NCBI GenBank assembly: GCA_017305815.1
Contig: JAFKJZ010000171.1
Span: 1 to 11,895, forward strand
Direction: 5' to 3'
DNA from: Hyphomicrobiales bacterium
Lineage (GTDB): Bacteria; Pseudomonadota; Alphaproteobacteria; Rhizobiales; Kaistiaceae
Length of the DNA stretch: 11,895 nt
In this document: positions 6,969 through 11,895 of the stretch, piece after piece
Numbering within the stretch: position 1 is the stretch's first letter
How the letters are laid out: each line of letters begins with the position of its first letter
Translations under genes and position numbers: made by a program
Notes under the pieces: generated by a model
Seen by the model: the letters and a program-made list of their open reading frames with translations, nothing else
Database searches by the model: none
What the model was told of the DNA's origin: nothing

Positions 6969-7019
6969 CCGAAGTCCATCGATCCCGAAGTCCATCGCCT
7001 GGCCCCGGCCGGGCGATGG
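6969..7019. terminator. Tandem 13-bp repeat and hairpin between convergent genes
   Basis: CCGAAGTCCATCG occurs twice (6969-6981 and 6985-6997). The second copy runs into an 8-bp perfect stem, CCATCGCC (6992-6999) with GGCGATGG (7012-7019), around a GC-rich loop that can pair further. It lies between the stop of the YflT-like gene and that of the SDR gene, so it may stop transcription from both sides. There is no T-run, so efficiency as an intrinsic terminator is doubtful. Confidence 0.5.
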
Positions 7020-7021
7020 CT

Positions 7022-7798
7022 TCAGTCGTGATAGACGACGGAGCGGCCGCCATCCATGGTCAGCACCGAGCCGGTGCTGAAAGCGGTTTCGTCGCTGGCG
7101 AGAAACACCGCCGCATGCGCGACCTGTTCCGGCGTGCCGATGCGGCGGAGCGGGATCAGCCCCTCGATCCGCGCCCGCGCCGCGGCGGGATCCGGAAATT
7201 CCGCCAGCCAGTCCCGGACCTTGTCGGTCTCGATATAGCCGGGCGCGATCGCATTGATGCGGATGCCCTGCGGCGCATAGTCGACGGCGAGCGCCCGGGT
7301 CAGGCCAAGCAGGCCGTGCTTGGCGACCGGATAGGGAAATGTACCCGGGATGATCGAGAAGGCATGGGTGGAGGCGATGTTGACGATCGCGCCCCGCCCT
7401 GCCGCCAGCATGGCGGGCAACACGGCGCGGATCATGTGCCAGGCGCCTTCGAGGTTGACGGCCATGCAGCGCTGCCAGGCCTCGTCGGATAGCTCGAGCG
7501 GATCGGCGAAGACGTTGATGCCGGCATTGTTGACCAGCACGTCGACCCGGCCATGGCGCGCGAGGATCGCCGCGACGGCCGCCTCGACCGCCGCGCGTTC
7601 CCCGATGTTCGCCACCGCCGTCATCGGCCGCGCTCCCGTCGCGCCGAGTTCGGCGGCGAAGGCGGCGAGCCCATCCGCGTCGATGTCGACCAGGCCGAGC
7701 TGCGCGCCCTCGGCGGCGAAGGCGCGGGCGATCGCCGCGCCGATGCCGCGCGCCGCGCCGGTGACGATCGCGACCTTGTCCGTGAGACGTCCCGTCAT
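7022..7798 (-). CDS. SDR-family NAD(P)-dependent dehydrogenase
   Basis: Predicted classical short-chain dehydrogenase, 258 residues, usual length. Cofactor motif TGAARGIG at 13-20; Asp38 ends the second strand (LGLVDID), which favours NAD over NADP; NNAG at 90-93; catalytic Asn115, Ser143, Tyr156 and Lys160 (YPVAK). The MDGG near the C-terminus is typical of sugar and 3-oxoacyl-ACP reductase-like members. It lies 9 bp downstream of the dehydratase gene, in the same operon, which suggests it oxidises a sugar to its lactone or acid, or acts on a keto-sugar acid in the same route (inference). Galactose, fucose and rhamnose dehydrogenases of this type are known beside such dehydratases, but the sequence does not fix the substrate. 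The ribosome site is weak and lies within the end of the upstream gene, so coupling by translation is likely. Confidence 0.93.
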   Translation of the reverse strand: MTGRLTDKVAIVTGAARGIGAAIARAFAAEGAQLGLVDIDADGLAAFAAELGATGARPMTAVANIGERAAVEAAVAAILARHGRVDVLVNNAGINVFADPLELSDEAWQRCMAVNLEGAWHMIRAVLPAMLAAGRGAIVNIASTHAFSIIPGTFPYPVAKHGLLGLTRALAVDYAPQGIRINAIAPGYIETDKVRDWLAEFPDPAAARARIEGLIPLRRIGTPEQVAHAAVFLASDETAFSTGSVLTMDGGRSVVYHD

Positions 7799-7807
7799 GA
7801 CGCGCGC

Positions 7808-8983
7808 CTACCAGTCGACGATGGTGCCGTCCGGCAGGACGGCTTCGCGGGTCGGGAACGGCTCCTGCTTCCAGGGATGCTTCGCCGCCACGGCGAGATC
7901 GACCTCGACGCCGAGGCCGGCCGCCTGCGGCACCTGCCAGGCGCCGTCGACGCGCTCGATCGGCCCCTGCACGACGTCGAAATACCAGGGCACCGCGCCG
8001 GTCATCTCCTCCTGGATGATGACGTTGGGCGTCGCGACATCGAAATGCAGCGCCGCGACGCCGGCGATCGGCCCGAGCGGATTGTGCGGGGCGAGGCCGA
8101 TGCCGGCCACTTCCGCCAGCGCCGCGATCCGGCGCGCCTCGCTGAAGCCGCCGCAATGGCAGAGATCCGGCTGCGCCACCGTCATCGTGCGCGCCTCGAT
8201 ATAGGGCGCGAATTCGGCGGCGCTCGTCAGCCGCTCGCCATGCGCGATGGCGACCGGCGAGGCGTCCGCGATCACCTTCATCGAGGCGACGTCGCCGGGC
8301 GGGATCGGCTCCTCGGCAAACATGACATTGAACGGCTCCAGCGCGCGCAGATAGGAGAGCGCGGCGCCGGCCGAGGCGCAGCGGCCGTGGAAATCGACCA
8401 TCAGCTCTATCTCGGGCCCGACCGCATCGCGCAGCGCCGCCATGCTCCGGACGAAGTCGTCGATCGCGGCCGGCGTCGCCGTGTAGTGGGTGTAGGGCAC
8501 GTTGACGACCTTCATCGCCTTGTAGCCCTGCTCCTTGACGGCAAGGCCGCGCTCGACCAGCGAAGACGCGTCCATCGAATGATAGACGGCGTCCATCTGG
8601 CCGAGGCCGAGATGGGTATAGACCGGCACGCGGTCGCGCACCTTGCCGCCGAACAGCCGCCAAACCGGCACGCCGAGCGATTTGCCGAGAATGTCCCAGA
8701 GCGCCATCTCGATGCCCGACAGCGCCGTCATGCCGATGACGCCGAGCGGCTGCCAGAAGCCGTGCTTCTTCATCGCGCGGACGGCGTTCTCAATGTCGCG
8801 CGGGTCATGCCCAAGCAGGATCGGTTCGAGATCGGCGATGGCGCCGACAATGGCGCGCGCCTTCCATTCCAGCGTCGCCTCGCCCCAGCCATGGAGCCCC
8901 GGCTGATCGGTCAGGACGCGGACGAACACCCAGTTCCGCATCTCCGCATTGACGACATGCGTCTCGATGCCGGTGATCTTCAT
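7808..8983 (-). CDS. Mandelate racemase/muconate lactonizing enzyme family protein, galactonate dehydratase-like
   Basis: Enolase-superfamily enzyme, 391 residues, close to the length of D-galactonate dehydratase DgoD, with a similar layout. Such enzymes remove water from an acid sugar to give a 2-keto-3-deoxy acid, using Mg2+. The alpha/beta capping domain is about 1-115. In the barrel, Mg2+ ligands read as Asp197 (MVDFHGR), Glu224 (FAEEP) and Glu250 (AHGERL). His199 in DFHG and His300 in APHNPLGPIAG match the DgoD bases His185 and His285, and Glu325 (IIQEE) matches its third catalytic position. The QPDLCHCGGFSEARRI run also follows the DgoD pattern. Specificity cannot be read; galactonate is one candidate among several aldonates. 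A GAGG ribosome site precedes the ATG at 8983. The SDR gene follows by 9 bp; no kinase or aldolase is in the operon, so the rest of the pathway must be elsewhere. Confidence 0.92.
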   Translation of the reverse strand: MKITGIETHVVNAEMRNWVFVRVLTDQPGLHGWGEATLEWKARAIVGAIADLEPILLGHDPRDIENAVRAMKKHGFWQPLGVIGMTALSGIEMALWDILGKSLGVPVWRLFGGKVRDRVPVYTHLGLGQMDAVYHSMDASSLVERGLAVKEQGYKAMKVVNVPYTHYTATPAAIDDFVRSMAALRDAVGPEIELMVDFHGRCASAGAALSYLRALEPFNVMFAEEPIPPGDVASMKVIADASPVAIAHGERLTSAAEFAPYIEARTMTVAQPDLCHCGGFSEARRIAALAEVAGIGLAPHNPLGPIAGVAALHFDVATPNVIIQEEMTGAVPWYFDVVQGPIERVDGAWQVPQAAGLGVEVDLAVAAKHPWKQEPFPTREAVLPDGTIVDW

Positions 8984-9080
8984 GAGAGGCCTCGATGCCG
9001 TCCCGTCCGGCGGGACCTGAAGGGAAAGCGCGGCGTCCGCGCCGCCGGGCGTTCAACCGCAGCACGCCGGACAGCATCGG

Positions 9081-9109
9081 AGGCTAGAAACAATGATCAT
9101 ACCCGTCAA
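9081..9109 (-). promoter_or_regulatory. Predicted promoter of the dehydratase-SDR operon
   Basis: Minus strand -35 TTGACG (9104-9109), a 17-bp spacer, and -10 TAGCCT (9081-9086). The -35 is good and the -10 is weak, as fits a regulated promoter. The left copy of the 11-bp operator repeat (9092-9102) falls wholly within the spacer, where a bound repressor would block polymerase. The leader would be roughly 90 nt. Confidence 0.5.
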
Positions 9110-9127
9110 TCTTGTTGTATGATCATT
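9092..9127. promoter_or_regulatory. Candidate GntR operator: 11-bp inverted repeat with nested palindromes
   Basis: AATGATCATAC (9092-9102) and GTATGATCATT (9117-9127) are exact reverse complements separated by 14 bp. Each contains the perfect palindrome ATGATCAT, so there are two sites whose centres are 26 bp apart. They lie in the divergent gap between the dehydratase operon and the FadR-type regulator, one inside the promoter of the former and one over the -10 of the latter. This is the arrangement expected for a local repressor that also represses itself. Confidence 0.65.
9118..9123 (+). promoter_or_regulatory. Predicted -10 element of the GntR gene, implying a leaderless mRNA
   Basis: TATGAT, one base from the TATAAT consensus, ends 6 nt before the A of the ATG at 9130. 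Transcription would begin at or next to the start codon. No Shine-Dalgarno site precedes that ATG, which agrees. No good -35 is seen at 16-18 bp, so the call rests on the -10 and the spacing. Confidence 0.4.
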
Positions 9128-9129
9128 TC

Positions 9130-9885
9130 ATGATCGAAACCCGAACCAAGGCGGACGCCGTCCCTGGAGCGCCGCGCCGGACCCGGCCGCGCGTGCAGAA
9201 CGAGATCGTGGCGGCGCTCGCCCGGTCGATCGCAAGCGGCACGTACCCTGCCGGCACGCGGCTGCCGCGCGAGCAGGATCTCTGCGCCCGCTTCGGCGTC
9301 AGCCGCACGGTCATCCGCGAGACGCTGAAGGTGCTGGAATCGAAGGGGCTGCTGCGCGGCAAGCCGCGCGTCGGCACGTTCGTGCGCGCCAAGGCCGAGT
9401 GGAACCAGCTCGATCCGGACATCCTGACCTGGCTCGGGGCCGATTTTCTCGACGAGGCGCTGCTGCGCTCAGTCCTCGAGGCGCGGCAGGCGATCGAGCC
9501 GATGGCCGCCGAACTCGCGGCTTCCCGGGCGACGCTGCAGGAAATCGCCGACATGGACGGGGCCTGGCGACAGATGGCGGGCGCGGCGGACACGGGCGCC
9601 TTCACGGCGGCCGACCTCCGCTTCCACGCGCTCCTGCTCGGGGCGAGCCACAACCCGGTCTTCGCCCGGTTCTCCGGCCTGGTCCACGCGGCGCTGGAAA
9701 AGGCGTTCGACGCGTCCAACCGCGCCGTGCCGGACCATGCCGAGACGCTCCGCCTGCACCGGGACCTGGTCGAGGCGCTGCGGCTGCGCGACGCCGCCGG
9801 CGCAAGGATGGCGGTCGAAGCCATCCTCGCCCGGGCCGAGCACGATCTCGCCCGCGTGCTGGACGCGGCGGCGGCAAGGGGCTGA
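9130..9885 (+). CDS. FadR-subfamily GntR transcriptional regulator
   Basis: 251 residues. A GntR winged helix-turn-helix occupies about 25-87 (IASGTYPAGTRLPREQDLCARFGVSRTVIRETLKVLESKGLL, then VGTFVR). An all-helical FCD domain follows (about 110-245), with probable metal or ligand residues Asp162 and His166 (DLRFH), His210 (LRLHRDLVEAL) and His238 near the end. Relatives of this subfamily control use of sugar acids such as gluconate, galactonate and hexuronates, which fits the divergent dehydratase. It is therefore the likely regulator of that operon (inference), with the sugar acid or its keto product as candidate effector. The in-frame TTG at 9112 is possible, but the ATG at 9130 is preferred because the -10 would lie inside the longer version. 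No ribosome site is visible. The gene ends at a terminator. Confidence 0.92.
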   Translation: MIETRTKADAVPGAPRRTRPRVQNEIVAALARSIASGTYPAGTRLPREQDLCARFGVSRTVIRETLKVLESKGLLRGKPRVGTFVRAKAEWNQLDPDILTWLGADFLDEALLRSVLEARQAIEPMAAELAASRATLQEIADMDGAWRQMAGAADTGAFTAADLRFHALLLGASHNPVFARFSGLVHAALEKAFDASNRAVPDHAETLRLHRDLVEALRLRDAAGARMAVEAILARAEHDLARVLDAAAARG

Positions 9886-9917
9886 GCCGGCGGCGATGAC
9901 GCCGGCTCGGCTTTCTT
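9884..9917. terminator. Rho-independent terminator between convergent genes
   Basis: Perfect 9-bp stem GAGCCGGCG (9884-9892) with CGCCGGCTC (9900-9908) around a 7-nt loop, followed by GGCTTTCTT. The stem begins within the TGA stop of the GntR gene. The facing reductase gene ends 4 bp beyond the T-rich tail, so the hairpin may serve it as well, although that side has no clear T-run. Confidence 0.75.
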
Positions 9918-9920
9918 GGA

Positions 9921-10760
9921 TCAGGCGGTCAGCGCCGCAGCGTTGTCAGCCGCATAAGTCTCGACCGAGCGCGGCGACTTGCCGGTGAGGGTCTCGACAT
10001 CCTTCGTCACCACGGCCGTCCAGCCCTGGCGCACCGGGTAGAAGATCGAAGTCAGCAGGCGGGCATAGTCCTCCGGCACGCCGGCGCCGGTCAGGATGGC
10101 GATGAACGCGTCGTCCTCGACCGGGGTATAGGCGATCTCTTTGCCGACCACGCCGGAGAGGATCGTCGCCGCATCGGCATAGCCGAGTGCCTCGGGGCCG
10201 GTCAGGTTGAAGGCGCGGCCGTCGAAGCGATCGGTGGCCAGCGCTGCCGCGGCGCTCTCGGCGATGTCGCGGACATCGATAAAGCTCGACTTGCCGTCGG
10301 CCGCCGGCACGGCGATCGCGCCATGATCGACGCCGGCCTTCCAGTAGGTATGGAAATTGTCGGCGAACCAGTTCGGCCGCAGGATCACATAGGGCACGCC
10401 GGATTTCTCGATCGCGATCTCGACCTGGCGATAGGGGATGGAATCGTCCGCCTCGACGCCGAAGACGCTCTGGAACACGATCTTGACGCCGCGCGCCGCG
10501 GCCGCCTCGACCACCGGCAGCAGCAGTTCCTTCGCCGCGACATAGCCGGCCGGCAGCATGACATAGGCGCGGTCGACGCCGTCGAAGGCCGGGCCGAAGC
10601 TCGCCGGATCGGCATAGTCGAACACGACGCCCTCGGCGCCCTCCACCGGCTGGCCGGATCGCGACGCGGCCTTGACCGCCTCGCCCTTCGCCAGCAGCGC
10701 CTTCACCAGCGGCCGGCCGACATTGCCGGTCGCGCCGAGCACCAGAATCTTCTTCGTCAT
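9921..10760 (-). CDS. NmrA/QorB-like atypical SDR, NAD(P)-binding oxidoreductase
   Basis: 279 residues with an N-terminal Rossmann fold: GATGNVG at 9-15, which is the atypical-SDR glycine motif, and Arg34 (AASR) after the second strand, which suits NADPH. The classical YxxxK is not present (YRQVE at 110-114), as in NmrA-like and QorB/YtfG proteins. A PNWFADNF segment near 129-136 corresponds to the NGWYSENY region of E. coli YtfG (quinone oxidoreductase 2). It is divergent from an HxlR regulator, the same gene pairing as ytfG-ytfH in E. coli, so reduction of quinones or reactive carbonyls is plausible (inference). Residues 200-279 are a less conserved substrate-binding part. ATG 10760 has GGGAT about 9 nt upstream; an in-frame ATG at 10769 would add MIV and has a poorer site. 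It is a single-gene unit. Confidence 0.9.
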   Translation of the reverse strand: MTKKILVLGATGNVGRPLVKALLAKGEAVKAASRSGQPVEGAEGVVFDYADPASFGPAFDGVDRAYVMLPAGYVAAKELLLPVVEAAAARGVKIVFQSVFGVEADDSIPYRQVEIAIEKSGVPYVILRPNWFADNFHTYWKAGVDHGAIAVPAADGKSSFIDVRDIAESAAAALATDRFDGRAFNLTGPEALGYADAATILSGVVGKEIAYTPVEDDAFIAILTGAGVPEDYARLLTSIFYPVRQGWTAVVTKDVETLTGKSPRSVETYAADNAAALTA

Positions 10761-10773
10761 CACGATCATCCCA

Positions 10774-10796
10774 GTTTCGTTTGGAAACCTTGTTTC
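10774..10796. promoter_or_regulatory. Candidate HxlR operator, GTTTC/GAAAC repeats
   Basis: GTTTC (10774-10778), GAAAC (10784-10788) and GTTTC (10792-10796) form two overlapping perfect dyads, with 5-bp and 3-bp gaps. They lie in the 130-bp divergent space between the reductase gene and the HxlR regulator, close to the reductase start. HxlR proteins bind short dyads in such gaps; that this one binds here is inference. Confidence 0.45.
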
Positions 10797-10890
10797 GATT
10801 TGCTACATACTGCGGATTGAGACAGCGAAGAAGAGAGCACTTTCAGCTCACAAGGTTCCCTCGAGGATACCGGCTACCCGGAGAAGACGG

Positions 10891-11277
10891 ATGGAAACGA
10901 CAACGCTGCAGCGCGCCTATGACGTCTACGAGGATCGCTGCCCGACCCGGCTGGTGCTGGACCGGATCGCCGACAAATGGGCGCTTCTGATCCTCGACCG
11001 GCTCGATGGCGAACCGGTGCGGTTCAACCACATCCGGCGCGACATCAAGGGCATCTCGCAGAAGGTGCTGTCGCAGACGCTGAAGAAGCTGGAGCGCGAC
11101 GGGCTGGTCTCGCGCACCGTCTTCGCCACCGTGCCGGTGACGGTCGAATACGCGCTGACGCCGCTCGGCCGCACACTCACGGAAACGGTGGCGACGCTGG
11201 CCCACTTGGACGAGCGCAACATGGATGCCGTGCTGACGGCGCAGCGGACTTATGACGCGGCGGCGGAGCTGCGCTGA
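10891..11277 (+). CDS. HxlR-family transcriptional regulator (YtfH-like)
   Basis: 128 residues, a usual size for the one-domain family. The HxlR pattern runs through nearly the whole protein: a single cysteine at residue 17 in EDRCPTRLVLDRIADKWALLILDRL (14-38), the helix-turn-helix at about 44-70 (VRFNHIRRDIKGISQKVLSQTLKKLERDGLV), and the wing VEYALTPLGRTL (85-96). A lone N-terminal cysteine in this position is the redox or electrophile sensor in several HxlR members such as HypR and QorR, which control neighbouring reductases. The same role is inferred here. The GGAGAAG ribosome site lies about 6 nt before ATG 10891. The frame is open further upstream to 10672, but that would run across the divergent gene. 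It probably regulates the reductase and itself through the GTTTC/GAAAC sites. Confidence 0.92.
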   Translation: METTTLQRAYDVYEDRCPTRLVLDRIADKWALLILDRLDGEPVRFNHIRRDIKGISQKVLSQTLKKLERDGLVSRTVFATVPVTVEYALTPLGRTLTETVATLAHLDERNMDAVLTAQRTYDAAAELR

Positions 11278-11295
11278 GGTGGCTCCTTCTTATCA

Positions 11296-11347
11296 AGGGG
11301 CGAAGCCCCTCCATTTCACCCCTCCCTGAGGGAGAGGTGAAATGGAG
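11296..11347. repeat. Palindromic intergenic element (two adjacent hairpins)
   Basis: AGGGGC/GCCCCT with a GAA loop (11296-11310) adjoins a longer hairpin. Its outer stem is a perfect 12-bp match, CTCCATTTCACC (11309-11320) with GGTGAAATGGAG (11336-11347). Its inner stem is CTCCC (11322-11326) with GGGAG (11330-11334) around a TGA loop, so 17 pairs are broken by one mismatch. It lies between the convergent HxlR and nrdB genes. It resembles the short palindromic repeats dispersed in rhizobial genomes; copy number cannot be judged from one window. It could also stop transcription, but there is no T-run. Confidence 0.65.
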
Positions 11348-11415
11348 CGTGGAGGATAGAGGGGTGTGCCAAGCTGGCATCAACCCCGATCTCTCGTGGG
11401 CAAGGGTCTTCCTGA

Positions 11416-11895
11416 TCAATCCCAGGCGAGCGCACCGCCGTTCTGGTATTCGATCACGCGCGTCTCGAAGAAGTTCTTCTCCTTCTTGAGATCCATCGCC
11501 TCCGACATCCACGGGAACGGATTTTCCGTCTCCGGGAACACCGGCGCGAGACCGAGCTGGGCGCAGCGGCGGTTGGCGATGAAGTGCATGTAGCTCTCGC
11601 ACAGCGCCGCATTGAGGCCGAGGAAGCCGCGCGGCATCGTGTCCCGGCCATAGGCGGCCTCGAGCTCGGCCGCTTCGCGGATCATCGAACGCAGCTCGTC
11701 CTGGAACGCCGCCGTCCACAGATGCGGGTTCTCCGCCTTGATCTGGTTGATGACGTCGATGCCGAAGTTCAGGTGAATCGACTCGTCGCGCAGGATGTAC
11801 TGGTATTGCTCGGCGATGCCGACCATCTTGTTGCGCCGGCCGAGCGACAGGATCTGCGCGAAGCCCGTGTAGAACCACATGCCCTCGAAGATGAC
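11416..11895 (-). CDS. nrdB: Ribonucleotide-diphosphate reductase small (beta) subunit, C-terminal part
   Basis: The last 159 residues of class I ribonucleotide reductase R2, which houses the metal cofactor and radical used to make deoxyribonucleotides. The start, and so the radical tyrosine and first metal ligands, lie beyond the right edge. Visible features: a [17 protein letters not shown] helix, then [10 protein letters not shown], whose Glu and His are the DExxH pair of metal ligands near the second half of the site; a [23 protein letters not shown] helix; [19 protein letters not shown]; and the C-terminal tail [15 protein letters not shown] that docks to the alpha subunit. The stop is TGA at 11416. 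Whether it is of subclass Ia or the Phe-bearing Ic type cannot be told here. No partner gene is within the window. The palindromic element lies just beyond its 3' end. Confidence 0.94.
   Translation of the reverse strand, partial: VIFEGMWFYTGFAQILSLGRRNKMVGIAEQYQYILRDESIHLNFGIDVINQIKAENPHLWTAAFQDELRSMIREAAELEAAYGRDTMPRGFLGLNAALCESYMHFIANRRCAQLGLAPVFPETENPFPWMSEAMDLKKEKNFFETRVIEYQNGGALAWD

Noticed and set aside
6882..8663. Minus-strand open frame of 593 codons across the SDR and dehydratase genes
   Set aside because: Out of frame with both genes, Arg-rich with no recognisable domain; an artefact of high GC content. The SDR and dehydratase frames carry all catalytic motifs.
7553..9133. Plus-strand open frame of 526 codons opposite the dehydratase
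   Set aside because: Arg/Asp/His-rich antisense shadow of a well-supported gene, without motifs, crossing the divergent promoter region.
11177..11878. Minus-strand open frame through the palindromic element and nrdB
   Set aside because: It is out of frame with nrdB and owes its length to the palindrome and GC content.

Overview
The window looks like a chromosomal segment of a GC-rich alphaproteobacterium, most likely of the order Hyphomicrobiales (Rhizobiales). This rests on base composition, a DUF992 secreted protein, a CGTT/GGAAC EcfG-type promoter, ROK-linked sugar ABC genes, and a class I ribonucleotide reductase small subunit with an alphaproteobacterial-looking C-terminus. No species can be named from the sequence alone. 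No insertion sequence, prophage, CRISPR array, tRNA or rRNA was seen.

Layout. (1) 1-3136, minus strand: a regulator-first sugar-uptake operon, with a ROK regulator, then a single-domain ABC ATPase (4-bp ATGA overlap), then a periplasmic sugar-binding protein that runs off the left edge. (2) 3137-3488: a 352-bp gene-free stretch holding the ROK promoter, an AT-rich patch and a cluster of diverged TGTGG repeats. (3) 3489-4532: a DUF3830 gene (minus) diverging from a secreted DUF992 gene (plus) that has a good EcfG (general stress response) promoter. (4) 4680-6158: a diguanylate cyclase with two homologous tandem PAS-like domains and no inhibitory site, preceded by a duplicated 17-bp motif. (5) 6346-6966: a glycine-rich, possibly membrane-associated protein resembling YflT-type stress proteins. 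(6) 7022-9885: an acid-sugar catabolic locus with an enolase-superfamily dehydratase and an SDR dehydrogenase in one minus-strand operon, divergent from a FadR-type GntR regulator. The shared promoter region carries an 11-bp inverted repeat that overlaps both predicted promoters. (7) 9921-11277: a QorB/YtfG-like NAD(P)-binding reductase divergent from a one-cysteine HxlR regulator, with GTTTC/GAAAC repeats between them. (8) 11278-11415: a strong palindromic intergenic element. (9) 11416-11895: the C-terminal part of nrdB (minus), whose start lies beyond the right edge.

Working together: the two sugar loci (1 and 6) could supply uptake and oxidation of related sugars, but nothing in the sequence proves they share a substrate. 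Three local regulator/target pairs (ROK-ABC, GntR-dehydratase/SDR, HxlR-reductase) each have their candidate operators between or upstream of the genes. No wholly new multi-gene system is evident. The most unusual items are the TGTGG repeat cluster, the GntR operator with a probable leaderless mRNA, and the motif pair upstream of the diguanylate cyclase.
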